A DNA stretch of 64,000 nt, taken from Chryseobacterium indologenes (GTDB lineage: Bacteria > Bacteroidota > Bacteroidia > Flavobacteriales > Weeksellaceae). Shown here piece after piece: positions 51,418-59,290 of this stretch; positions within the stretch are counted from its first letter, which is position 1, and each line of letters starts with the position of its first letter. The DNA lies in assembly GCF_002025665.1 (NCBI RefSeq), contig NZ_CP018786.1, positions 4,898,001 to 4,962,000 on the forward strand, in the 5' to 3' direction. Position numbers and translations under genes: made by a program. The notes under the pieces are model-generated. The model was given only the letters and a program-made list of their open reading frames with translations. It did no database searches and had not been told where the DNA came from.

Positions 51418-53949
51418 ATGATGTTAAACAATAATTCCCAAAAACACTATCTTTTATTTTTCTTTCTGATTCTCACCGGTTCCGTATGCGCTCAAAACAA
51501 AGCGAGCGGTAAGGTAGTTGACGAAAAGAACAGTAAAGAACTCAATAAAGTTGATATCTTTATCAACGACAGTAAAACACCTGTCCTGACGACAACTTCA
51601 GGCAGTTTCATCATTCAGTCTGATAGCATCATTCATCAGTTAAAATTTTCCAGAAAAAATTACACTACAGAAACCCTTGATATCACTCCCGAAAATGCTG
51701 ACAATATTTTCGTACAGCTTTCGCAGGCCAAAGTAAGTGATATTCAGGAAATTGTTCTTCAAAGTGGTAAAACAAAATATAAGAACAAGAAAGAAAACCC
51801 GGCCTATGCGATTATGCAGAAAGTCTGGGCTCAAAAAAGGAATAACGGACTTGAGAAGTTCGATACCTATTCGTATAAAGAATACGAAAAAACACAGTTT
51901 GATCTGAACAATCTTGACAGTGCGTTCATGAAGAAAAAGATTTTCAACAAACTGGATTTTATTTTTGACTATGCAGATTCTACAGCAAGCGGAAGATTAG
52001 GCCTCCCTATTTTCATCAATGAAGCCGTTTATGAGAACTTTGGTAAAAACAGACCTGATAAGGATAGCAAAAGAACATTAGTTGCTCAAAAGACCTCAGG
52101 TTTTCAGGACAATCAGGTGATTACGGTTTCTGCTAAAAACTTATATCGTGATATTAATATCTACGACAATACTTTAAATTATTTCGATATTGGCTTCCAG
52201 AGTCCCGTGGGAACAGATGGCTTCAGCACCTATGATTATAGTCTTATGGACACCATTACGATTCGTGGGGAAAAAGCCTTCCAGATAAGGTATCAGCCTA
52301 AGAGAAAAGATATCCTTGCATTCCAGGGAAATCTTTATATTGATACAGATACCTATGCTGTTTTAGGAGCAACATTGAAGTCAACACAAAAAATCAATGT
52401 CAACTTTGTCAACAGCGTGTATACTCAGGTGGAATACGACAACCCTGATGACGCTACATTTCTTCCTAAAAAACTGATTACTGAATTTGAAATGAGCCCT
52501 TTTTCAAAAAAGAAAGGCGCCAAGAGTATCATAGCCAAAAGATCGGTAGATTATTCCGAGTATCAATTCAACAAGCCTCTTGATCCTAAAGTATTCAAAC
52601 GTACCGAAGAAGAATACGAAGACAAGTTCACCAATAAAGACGATGCATATTGGACTAAAGCCAGACCTGACACTTTATCTAAAGCCGAACAGGGTGTTTA
52701 TAATATGCTTGACCAGCTTCAGCAGACTCCGAAATTCAACCGAATGGTAAAACTGTTTGAAACACTTGGTTCAAGGTATTATAATGCCTTTAAAGGAATA
52801 GATATTGGTCCTATTTTCTCAATTTACGGAAGAAATGAAGTAGAAGGGGACAGGATAAGATTAGGAGCAAGAACCTATTTCGGATTGAATGATACCTGGA
52901 GAGCTCAGTTTTATACAGCGTATGGGTTCAAAGATCAACAGTTTAAATATGGAGTGGAAGCAAGATATATGTTCAATAAGCTTAACCGCTTTATGATTGG
53001 AGCAGGCACCAGCAGAGATATTGTTCAGCTTGGGGGACAGCTTACAGCAGGTGATGGTGTTACGCCGCAATCTTCATCTACCAGTACCTTTTTTGCAAGA
53101 GGAGAAAACATTTCTTTAAGTTCCGTAAACAAAACAAGCGTTTTTGCAGCTATTGAACCATGGAAGAACTTCCAGATAAGAGTAGATGGAGTGATGCAGA
53201 GTATTAAGTCTGCTATTCCTGAGAAATTCAATCTGATGTATTATAAAGACGGGCAGTTGAGACAAACAGTTAATGACTCGCACGTTACCATCAGTTTAAT
53301 AGCCAAACCTGGTGCAAAATTCTCACAAACTGGTATTGACCGTTACCAAGCCAGAAACTTAGCTCCAACTATTGTTTTAAGATATACACGAGGAATTGAA
53401 GGATTATTTAATGCCGATTTCAATTATGACAAACTTCAATTCATGCTTTATAAGCCGTTTTTAATTGGAAGTATGGGAAAATTAGTGGTTAATTTCGAAG
53501 CTGGAAAGAACTTCAATACAGTTCCTTTGGCATTACAGAATATTATTCCGGCAAACCTTTCCTATGGTTTGGTACCGAATACTTTCTCTCAGCTTAATTA
53601 TTATGAGTTTGTGACGGATGCGTATACGACTCTTCAATTAGAACATCATTTTAACGGTAAGATCCTTTCTTACATTCCTTTGATTAAAAAACTGAAACTG
53701 AGAGAAGTTGCATTTATCAGAGGAGCCTATGGTACATTAAGTGATGCTTCCAAAGCAATTAATGTAGAAGGTTTTAAATATTCTGCACCAAGCGAACATA
53801 TCTATTATGAATATGGATTCGGGATTGAAAATATAGGAATTGGAAACCTTAGAATCTTCAGAGTGGATTTCAACTGGAGAGGAAATTATCTGGACAGACC
53901 TGATATTTCTAAATTCGGGGTTAAAGCAGGATTCCAGGTAGGATTTTAA
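51418..53949 (+). CDS. DUF5686 outer-membrane protein with carboxypeptidase-like regulatory domain
   Basis: 843 residues from the ATG at 51418 (the next codon is also ATG); an upstream ATG at 51382 would put 12 polar residues ahead of the signal peptide. After the signal (YLLFFFLILTGSVCAQ), residues ~30-110 are a CarboxypepD_reg-like beta sandwich (ASGKVVDEKNSKELNKVDIFI). The rest matches DUF5686, with a C-terminal outer-membrane barrel ending FGVKAGFQVGF. Likely an outer-membrane protein with unknown cargo; some members are suspected of helping surface assembly. Confidence 0.85.
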   Translation: MMLNNNSQKHYLLFFFLILTGSVCAQNKASGKVVDEKNSKELNKVDIFINDSKTPVLTTTSGSFIIQSDSIIHQLKFSRKNYTTETLDITPENADNIFVQLSQAKVSDIQEIVLQSGKTKYKNKKENPAYAIMQKVWAQKRNNGLEKFDTYSYKEYEKTQFDLNNLDSAFMKKKIFNKLDFIFDYADSTASGRLGLPIFINEAVYENFGKNRPDKDSKRTLVAQKTSGFQDNQVITVSAKNLYRDINIYDNTLNYFDIGFQSPVGTDGFSTYDYSLMDTITIRGEKAFQIRYQPKRKDILAFQGNLYIDTDTYAVLGATLKSTQKINVNFVNSVYTQVEYDNPDDATFLPKKLITEFEMSPFSKKKGAKSIIAKRSVDYSEYQFNKPLDPKVFKRTEEEYEDKFTNKDDAYWTKARPDTLSKAEQGVYNMLDQLQQTPKFNRMVKLFETLGSRYYNAFKGIDIGPIFSIYGRNEVEGDRIRLGARTYFGLNDTWRAQFYTAYGFKDQQFKYGVEARYMFNKLNRFMIGAGTSRDIVQLGGQLTAGDGVTPQSSSTSTFFARGENISLSSVNKTSVFAAIEPWKNFQIRVDGVMQSIKSAIPEKFNLMYYKDGQLRQTVNDSHVTISLIAKPGAKFSQTGIDRYQARNLAPTIVLRYTRGIEGLFNADFNYDKLQFMLYKPFLIGSMGKLVVNFEAGKNFNTVPLALQNIIPANLSYGLVPNTFSQLNYYEFVTDAYTTLQLEHHFNGKILSYIPLIKKLKLREVAFIRGAYGTLSDASKAINVEGFKYSAPSEHIYYEYGFGIENIGIGNLRIFRVDFNWRGNYLDRPDISKFGVKAGFQVGF

Positions 53950-53970
53950 ACGGAACATAATATAAAACAG

Positions 53971-54006
53971 GTTCGGCGGCTTCTTTGAAGCCGCCGAACT
54001 TTTATT
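53971..54006. terminator. Strong terminator after the DUF5686 gene
   Basis: A 13-bp perfect stem GTTCGGCGGCTTC/GAAGCCGCCGAAC (53971-53999) with a TTT loop and a following T-rich tract. Also suitable for the convergent peptide B1 gene. Confidence 0.88.
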
Positions 54007-54035
54007 TTCAGCTTTATAAAAATCTGAAATGAAGA

Positions 54036-54209
54036 TTAAAAGCATTCGCAAGGCTCTTCTACATCAAGAAGGCAACGCATTTTTTGCTCTGGAGTCATCC
54101 CACACCAGATGTCACAAGATCTTATTGGCTTTGGTGGACATAGAGCTAAAGCCGTTCCTCCATTGATTTCTTTAAGACTCTTTTTCGTTAATTTTTTCAA
54201 ATTTTTCAT
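54036..54209 (-). CDS. Double-glycine leader peptide precursor, six-Cys core (peptide B1)
   Basis: 57 residues. The leader MKNLKKLTKKSLKEINGG is followed by a 39-residue core with six cysteines spaced C-x7-C-x3-C-x9-C-x7-C-x-C; SCDxWC and a C-terminal CxCF are shared with peptide B2. It has its own TATATTTG promoter box 75 bases upstream and a terminator between it and B2, so it is an independent unit. The core is unlike peptides A1/A2. No exporter or modification gene is adjacent. A secreted or bacteriocin-like function is inferred only from the leader. Confidence 0.72.
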   Translation of the reverse strand: MKNLKKLTKKSLKEINGGTALALCPPKPIRSCDIWCGMTPEQKMRCLLDVEEPCECF

Positions 54210-54230
54210 GATTGTTTAGTTTTATTTGTC

Positions 54231-54271
54231 GCCTACTCTCTTTGCTTTTCGGCTTCCGCAATGATTCCTTA
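54231..54271 (-). repeat. Duplicated 5' leader segment, copy 1 (peptide B1)
   Basis: On the minus strand the leader contains GCCGAAAAGCAAAGAGAGTA followed by GGC, 22 bases before the start codon. The same block with small changes sits at the same distance before peptide B2 (54593-54630). The GCC/GGC ends could close a hairpin. Confidence 0.55.
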
Positions 54272-54283
54272 TTGGTTTACGGA

Positions 54284-54291
54284 CAAATATA
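54284..54291 (-). promoter_or_regulatory. -7 promoter box of peptide B1 gene
   Basis: TATATTTG on the minus strand, 75 bases upstream of the start, matching the position of the box before peptide B2. Confidence 0.55.
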
Positions 54292-54335
54292 TCAATATTT
54301 CACTTAATGGAGATATCATTTAACGTTTTTTAATT

Positions 54336-54370
54336 ATAAAAAAGCTGAACACTATTTACAGGTTCAGCTC
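54336..54370 (-). terminator. Terminator of peptide B2 gene
   Basis: AGCTGAAC (54343-54350) pairs with GTTCAGCT (54362-54369); on the minus strand a T6 run follows. It separates the B2 and B1 units. Confidence 0.7.
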
Positions 54371-54403
54371 TACTTGTTAAGATTCTTTTTATAATTTCTG
54401 ATA

Positions 54404-54571
54404 CTATTCAAAACATTCTGCACATGGCTGAGAAAGCATGCAGTGTGATTTCTGCCATGGAGACCATCTGCACCATTCATCACAGGACTGAAACATGGAA
54501 GGACACTCTGCTGCAACACCTCCGGTTACTTCTTTTAAATTCTTTCTGGTTAATTTTCTTACATTTTTCAT
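54404..54571 (-). CDS. Double-glycine leader peptide precursor, six-Cys core (peptide B2)
   Basis: 55 residues. The leader MKNVRKLTRKNLKEVTGG precedes a 37-residue core with six cysteines spaced C-x6-C-x3-C-x9-C-x5-C-x2-C, paralogous to B1 (SCDxWC, P-x-QK, C-terminal ECF). Own promoter box (54653-54646) and own terminator. It looks like a tandem duplication of the whole B1 transcription unit. Too short for many gene finders. Function unknown beyond the leader-based expectation of export and cleavage after GG. Confidence 0.72.
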   Translation of the reverse strand: MKNVRKLTRKNLKEVTGGVAAECPSMFQSCDEWCRWSPWQKSHCMLSQPCAECFE

Positions 54572-54592
54572 GGATATTTCGTTTTAATATAG

Positions 54593-54630
54593 GCCTACTC
54601 TTTTGCTTTTCGGCTATTGCAACTGATTCA
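54593..54630 (-). repeat. Duplicated 5' leader segment, copy 2 (peptide B2)
   Basis: GCCGAAAAGCAAAAGAGTA then GGC on the minus strand, 22 bases before the B2 start codon; pairs with the copy at 54231-54271. Confidence 0.55.
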
Positions 54631-54645
54631 AAACTGAACAGTTAA

Positions 54646-54653
54646 CAAATATA
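54646..54653 (-). promoter_or_regulatory. -7 promoter box of peptide B2 gene
   Basis: TATATTTG on the minus strand, 75 bases upstream of the B2 start codon, identical in sequence and position to the B1 box. Confidence 0.55.
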
Positions 54654-54698
54654 AAATATTTCACGAATAAATGAAGACTTTGAAAACCAGCCAATAAA

Positions 54699-54728
54699 AA
54701 AACCTCAGTAAAAACTGAGGTTTTAATT
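54699..54728. terminator. Terminator after rpmA
   Basis: AAAACCTCAG/CTGAGGTTTT (54699-54708 with 54715-54724), with T runs on the minus strand past the hairpin. It lies between rpmA and the peptide B2 promoter. Confidence 0.8.
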
Positions 54729-54745
54729 TTTATAAAACGCTTAAA

Positions 54746-55003
54746 TTATGCGTTTGGCTCTACAGATACGAAAGATCTGTTGTTTGCTTTCTTTCTGAAA
54801 ACTACTTTACCATCTACTAATGCAAACAAAGTGTGATCTTTACCGATTCCCACGTTATCACCTGGGTGGTGCTGAGTACCTCTTTGTCTAACAATAATAT
54901 TTCCGGCAATAGCTTCTTGTCCTCCGAAAATCTTCACACCTAATCTTTTAGAGTGAGACTCTCTACCGTTCTTGGAACTACCGACTCCTTTCTTGTGTGC
55001 CAT
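54746..55003 (-). CDS. rpmA: 50S ribosomal protein L27
   Basis: 85 residues, normal length. The start MAHKKGVGSSKNGRESHSKR and the block GNIIVRQRGTQHHPGDNVG are characteristic. The N-terminus reaches the peptidyl-transferase centre of the ribosome. No N-terminal Firmicutes-type processed extension is present. 12 bases after rplU, forming the usual rplU-rpmA operon. Confidence 0.97.
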   Translation of the reverse strand: MAHKKGVGSSKNGRESHSKRLGVKIFGGQEAIAGNIIVRQRGTQHHPGDNVGIGKDHTLFALVDGKVVFRKKANNRSFVSVEPNA

Positions 55004-55015
55004 TTTATTACTGGA

Positions 55016-55594
55016 TTATTTATTAAGTGCTTTAAATTGATCGATATTCTTAATGATAGCAGCATCTACTTCTTCGTGAGTAAGAATATTCTTTTCTAAT
55101 TCAACTTTAACTGCTTTACCTAAAGTAATTAAAGTTTCTCTGTTCTCCTTAGACTGAGACAAGTTGTTTTTCTTTAAGTGATAGTTCAATTCATGATCTT
55201 CACCAAAGTTAACAGTTGCGTTGTCTGAAAGAACTTCACCTTTCACAGTTTCTTTTTTAGCAGCAGCTTTTTTAGCTACACCTTCAAAACCTGTAATACC
55301 AGTGATTACGATTTGAGTTAAAGATTGTCTGTGACCGTTTTTCACTTTGTAACCTTTTCTTCTTTTCTTTTTGAAAACGATTACTTTATCAGCTTTAACG
55401 TGGTCAAGGATCTCTGCTTCTACAGTGATTCCGTTTACAGCTGGGGCGCCTACAGTGATTGCACCGTTTACAGTAAGAAGAACTTTATCGAAAGAAACTT
55501 TTCCTCCTTTATCTCCTTTTAAACGGTTTACAAACAACTTCTGGTCTTGCTCAACTTTGTATTGAAGCCCTGCTATTTCTACAATTGCAAACAT
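55016..55594 (-). CDS. rplU: 50S ribosomal protein L21 with long C-terminal extension
   Basis: 192 residues; the L21 core occupies about residues 1-103 (MFAIVEIAGLQYKVEQDQKL, VIVFKKKRRKGYKVKNGHRQ, LTQIVITGITG). The remaining ~89 residues form a charged extension starting with Ala/Lys sequence (KKAAAKKETVKGE) and ending in a helical block (LGKAVKVELEKNILTHEEVDAAIIKNI split over two helices). E. coli L21 has 103 residues. Extended L21 occurs in Flavobacteriia; the extension's role is unknown. A TATATTTG box lies about 31 bases upstream. Confidence 0.92.
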   Translation of the reverse strand: MFAIVEIAGLQYKVEQDQKLFVNRLKGDKGGKVSFDKVLLTVNGAITVGAPAVNGITVEAEILDHVKADKVIVFKKKRRKGYKVKNGHRQSLTQIVITGITGFEGVAKKAAAKKETVKGEVLSDNATVNFGEDHELNYHLKKNNLSQSKENRETLITLGKAVKVELEKNILTHEEVDAAIIKNIDQFKALNK

Positions 55595-55624
55595 TGTTTA
55601 TAAATTTTTAGTTATTTCGAGGTG

Positions 55625-55632
55625 CAAATATA
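55625..55632 (-). promoter_or_regulatory. -7 promoter box of rplU-rpmA
   Basis: TATATTTG on the minus strand, 30 bases before the rplU ATG. A TTG lies 23 bases upstream, slightly beyond the usual spacing. Confidence 0.5.
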
Positions 55633-55778
55633 CATATAAATTTCTAATTAGCTTACAATCAAAGCAATGTTTTTTTAATTAAAATCCTATTCACTATGTT
55701 TTGAATAATTTTTTTCAATAATGTACTCACACTTAAGAGATAATTTCATACCTTCGTTTTACCAAATTGAATTTATAT

Positions 55779-56666
55779 ATGAAAAGAAACTTTAATCTCT
55801 GCTTACTAGCAGGCGCCATTGCTGTTACTTCATTAACAGCATGTAGTGATGACCAAATGGACAACAATGTTCAACCTCAGCAAGAAGCACTCAGTGCAAA
55901 AATTGATCAGCCCGGGGATCTTGAAAAAATCTGTTCTTATGTAGACAACAACTGGAGTACTAATTCAGTTTTACTGACAGGGCTTCAAAACTCCACAGAC
56001 ACCAATTTTATGAATACACAAATGACTAAAATTGCAAGTATGTGGGGAAGAAGCAATCCTCTTCTGAGATTTGTAAATGACCCTACTAATTTTAATTCTA
56101 CCTACAATGCTATATCTTATGGCAATGGAAGAATTTATTACGGCTATGCTATCTATTATGATGCAAAAGCTAAAGGCGGTGATATTGTAAACGCAATGAT
56201 CCTTGCCCATGAGTACGGGCATCAACTGCAGTACATCTTCAATCTCCCTTCTGTATCAGAATCAACGTACAGACCAAACGAGCTTGAAGCCGACGGTTTT
56301 GCCGGATACTATTTGAGAAGACCTAATGGATACAATAAAACCAGCTTCGCAGAAATTGCAGCAGCTTATGAATTTGCTCAAAGCATTGGCGACTATCAGA
56401 CAACCAATGTAAACCATCACGGAACACCTGCACAGAGAAGATCAGCAGTTCGTTTAGGATTCCTTTTAGGACAGTATGATCTTAATGCATCCAATTTCGA
56501 TTACAACTTTTTCTATTACTATCAGGGAGTATTAAATGGTACTTACAAGATGGCTAAAAACACTGTAAATCCAGAAATTGACGCATACATGAGTCAATAT
56601 ATTGATGAGCTTAGAAAAATTCAGTCAGGAGAAATTTCTGCAGAAGAATTTAAACATCTTCAATAA
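55779..56666 (+). CDS. Putative zinc metalloprotease lipoprotein
   Basis: 295 residues from the ATG at 55779 (an in-frame TTG four codons upstream is less likely). A lipoprotein signal (AGAIAVTSLTAC) gives a lipidated Cys near residue 22. The zinc motif HEYGHQ with the downstream ELEADGFAGYY supplies a HExxH...E ligand set, gluzincin-like. The N-terminal mature part is Asp/Gln-rich. Probably an envelope-anchored peptidase; the substrate is unknown and the exact family is not certain. Confidence 0.72.
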   Translation: MKRNFNLCLLAGAIAVTSLTACSDDQMDNNVQPQQEALSAKIDQPGDLEKICSYVDNNWSTNSVLLTGLQNSTDTNFMNTQMTKIASMWGRSNPLLRFVNDPTNFNSTYNAISYGNGRIYYGYAIYYDAKAKGGDIVNAMILAHEYGHQLQYIFNLPSVSESTYRPNELEADGFAGYYLRRPNGYNKTSFAEIAAAYEFAQSIGDYQTTNVNHHGTPAQRRSAVRLGFLLGQYDLNASNFDYNFFYYYQGVLNGTYKMAKNTVNPEIDAYMSQYIDELRKIQSGEISAEEFKHLQ

Positions 56667-56701
56667 ACGAGAACATTCATTTTTAGCATATTTAAGAAAG
56701 G

Positions 56702-56733
56702 AGGCGGGCAGTATGTACCGCCCCTTTTTTTGT
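56702..56733 (+). terminator. Probable terminator after the protease lipoprotein gene
   Basis: GGCGG (56703-56707) pairs with CCGCC (56718-56722), followed by CC and seven T. Short but GC-rich stem. Confidence 0.6.
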
Positions 56734-56772
56734 TTTTAAAAGCTTTTATATTTTAACCAATCAATTTCTTTG

Positions 56773-56780
56773 TATTTTTG
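56773..56780 (+). promoter_or_regulatory. -7 promoter box of the acyltransferase gene
   Basis: TATTTTTG, 31 bases before the ATG at 56811. No clear TTG at the expected distance. Confidence 0.4.
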
Positions 56781-56810
56781 AAACAGCAAAAAAACACCCA
56801 AATAACTATA

Positions 56811-57899
56811 ATGAACAGAGATCTCTACATTGATTTTGCCAAGGGACTGGCAACACTCTCCATCATATTTATCCATACAGCATTTTGGTCTGGGCAATTT
56901 TATATTCCCGCAGAGGTAAGAGTTTTCTCTCTCGTTTTCGATGTAGCCCTTTTTTATGCACTCAGCGGTATTACTTCGGGAGCCAATATTGAAAAAACAT
57001 TATACCGTCTTCTGAAGCTTCAGATTACCTATATGATTTTTGTGACTTTTCTGTTCTTTTTAGATTACTTTTTTAAAGTGTTTGGCCTGAGTTTCTTTTC
57101 TACGGAATGGCTTCAGAGCTTTTACTCTACATTTGGCTCAAAATATTCTACAACCAGCATTTCTATATACCCTCAATGGGAAAATCTGGGAAACTGGTAT
57201 CTTCATCAGTACACCAATGCTGATACTTTTCCTGTAGTAATGGGAAGTTTCTGGTATCTTAAAGTATATTATGTACTCACCGTTTTCGGAGTGCTTATCC
57301 TAAGATTTTTTCCAAAACATATCAATTGGTTCATTGGACTTTGTATTGCTTTAACCTTATTATTCAACATTTTCCCGGAATATTATCCGACAGGACAGGT
57401 GGGATACGTTGCTTTCTATTTTGCTGTATTTTTAATCGGCCACAAAATGCGGGGAAAAAAGATCCCTGCCAAAGCAATACCTGTATTATATGGACTTATA
57501 GGAGTAGCACTTATATGGATGTTCTGGTACTATGGAGGAGACATCTTCTATAAAATCAACAAAAATAAATTTCCGCCAAAAATCCCTTACATCATCTGGG
57601 CATTATTCTCTCTGGCGACCTTATTTGTTCTTTACAACCGATTGAAAATAACAAAAGAAAACTTCATTACCTATATCGGAAAGAACGCTATTTTCTTCTA
57701 TTTTGCGCAGGGAATCAGCTCTTCGATTGTCTATTTTCTGGTCGTTCCATTAAAAGAAAATATGCCTTGGTGGCTTTTGATGCTCATTATTTATGGAATT
57801 AATATCATTTTAGCTTTTATTATTTCTGCAGGATTGAAAAAAGTAGATGCCACGGGTTGGAATATTCTGGAATTCTTAAGAAAAAAGACCGCATCTTAA
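56811..57899 (+). CDS. Membrane acyltransferase, acyltransferase-3 family
   Basis: 362 residues from the ATG at 56811, giving MNRDLYIDFAKGLATLSIIFIHTAFW, the usual opening of acyltransferase-3 proteins with the catalytic-type His in helix 1 (shown here in two parts: DFAKGLATLS and IIFIHTAFW). About ten hydrophobic segments follow. Such enzymes transfer acyl groups to sugars or other envelope molecules at the inner membrane. The acceptor is unknown. The upstream TTG at 56778 overlaps the promoter box and is not used. Confidence 0.82.
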   Translation: MNRDLYIDFAKGLATLSIIFIHTAFWSGQFYIPAEVRVFSLVFDVALFYALSGITSGANIEKTLYRLLKLQITYMIFVTFLFFLDYFFKVFGLSFFSTEWLQSFYSTFGSKYSTTSISIYPQWENLGNWYLHQYTNADTFPVVMGSFWYLKVYYVLTVFGVLILRFFPKHINWFIGLCIALTLLFNIFPEYYPTGQVGYVAFYFAVFLIGHKMRGKKIPAKAIPVLYGLIGVALIWMFWYYGGDIFYKINKNKFPPKIPYIIWALFSLATLFVLYNRLKITKENFITYIGKNAIFFYFAQGISSSIVYFLVVPLKENMPWWLLMLIIYGINIILAFIISAGLKKVDATGWNILEFLRKKTAS

Positions 57900-57974
57900 G
57901 ACTTTAAGGATCAAATTGAAATTAAAGTCACATTTCTTATCTCAATTTGTTTAAATTTACAAAAATTTTACAAC

Positions 57975-58553
57975 ATGTTTAAGTTGAAACTACCCACCGA
58001 TCCAAGGTGGGCAAATATTGCAGAAGGAAACATTGGAGAAATTTTAACGGATCATGCCTGGTGCGAGCAAAAAGCAGCTACCAATGCTATAGGCCTGATC
58101 ACGATGCTTCCGGAATATCCTGAGATTGTAACCGAACTTCTTGCCATTGCACAAGAGGAACTCGATCACTTCAACCAGGTACACGAGATCATCAAAAAAA
58201 GAGGTTTTACTTTTGGAAGAGCAAGAAAAGATGATTACGTGAATGAACTGGCAAAATTTATTATACAGGGAAGCAGAGAAGACCTCATCGTAGACAAAAT
58301 GCTTTTTGCCGCTATGATTGAAGCCAGAAGCTGTGAAAGATTCAAGGTTCTTACGGAAAATATCAAAGACGAAGAACTTAAGGTTTTCTACAAAGAACTG
58401 ATGATTTCTGAGGCCAATCATTATACTACTTTCATCGGATTTGCAAGACAGCTCGGAGATCCGGAAAAAGTAAACAAACGTTGGGAAGAATGGCTGGAAT
58501 ATGAAGCCAATATTATTAAATCCTACGGAAATAAAGAAACCATCCACGGTTAA
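57975..58553 (+). CDS. miaE: tRNA-(ms2io6A)-hydroxylase MiaE
   Basis: 192 residues. The ferritin-like di-iron motifs are visible: DHAWCEQKAA, AQEELDHFNQVH (ExxH) and IEARSCERF, then SEANHYTTFI (ExxH). The opening LKLPTDPRWANIAEGNIGEIL is typical of MiaE. It hydroxylates the isopentenyl side chain of ms2i6A37 in tRNA, requiring O2; the MiaB that makes its substrate is encoded at 30441. Followed 24 bases later by the DUF502 gene. Confidence 0.9.
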   Translation: MFKLKLPTDPRWANIAEGNIGEILTDHAWCEQKAATNAIGLITMLPEYPEIVTELLAIAQEELDHFNQVHEIIKKRGFTFGRARKDDYVNELAKFIIQGSREDLIVDKMLFAAMIEARSCERFKVLTENIKDEELKVFYKELMISEANHYTTFIGFARQLGDPEKVNKRWEEWLEYEANIIKSYGNKETIHG

Positions 58554-58577
58554 AATAAGAATAGTAAAGAATACACC

Positions 58578-59195
58578 TTGAAGAAGCCAAGCTTTGAAAA
58601 TATCGCCAATATGTTCCTGAAAAACTTTTTTCAGGGATTGGTTATCATTGGACCTATCGGGCTTACCATTTTTGTGATCTGGTATATTGTAAGCGCGATT
58701 GACAATCTTGTTCCTTCTCTGGCAAAGCAGATTCCTGGGCTTGTATTCGTATCTATTATACTTTTTACCGCTATTTTAGGATATTTAGGAAATAAGTTCG
58801 TGGTTGGAAGATTCTTTTTCGATACCATGGACAGCTTACTGGAGAAAACTCCGGGAGTAAAACACATCTACACTCCTACGAAAGATGTCATGTCTTCATT
58901 CGTAGGCGACAAGAAAAAATTCAACGATCCTGTATGGGTAAAAACCAACGAGAATCCGGAAATCTGGAGAATCGGATTTTTAACTCAAAAAGAAATGTCG
59001 GACGTTGACAAGCATAATTACGTTGCGGTATACCTTCCCCACTCGTACGCCATCTCGGGCTGGGTAATTGTTACTGAAGAAAAAAACATCAAACCTGTAG
59101 TGGGAATGACAGCAGCTTCTGCCATGAAGTTTGCAGTGAGCGGCGGTGTAGCCGGATTCCATTCTGATGAAAATATATTTAAGGCTCCGGAATAA
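58578..59195 (+). CDS. DUF502 family membrane protein
   Basis: 205 residues using a TTG start, which keeps MKKPSFENIANMFLKNF, a conserved-looking N-terminus; an ATG start at 58611 would remove 11 residues. Two transmembrane helices follow (FFQGLVIIGPIGLTIFVIWY and FVSIILFTAILGYLGNKFV). The segment VKHIYTPTKDVMSSF and the C-terminal VGMTAASAMKFAVSGG are DUF502 marks. Function unknown. Probably co-transcribed with miaE. Confidence 0.82.
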   Translation: MKKPSFENIANMFLKNFFQGLVIIGPIGLTIFVIWYIVSAIDNLVPSLAKQIPGLVFVSIILFTAILGYLGNKFVVGRFFFDTMDSLLEKTPGVKHIYTPTKDVMSSFVGDKKKFNDPVWVKTNENPEIWRIGFLTQKEMSDVDKHNYVAVYLPHSYAISGWVIVTEEKNIKPVVGMTAASAMKFAVSGGVAGFHSDENIFKAPE

Positions 59196-59290
59196 TCTCT
59201 TTTCCTTCCTTATTTATAACATTGATGAATTTTGAAAAATTATTTTCAAGCACATTTTCTTTACAAACAATTTAAAACATAATTTAACTC

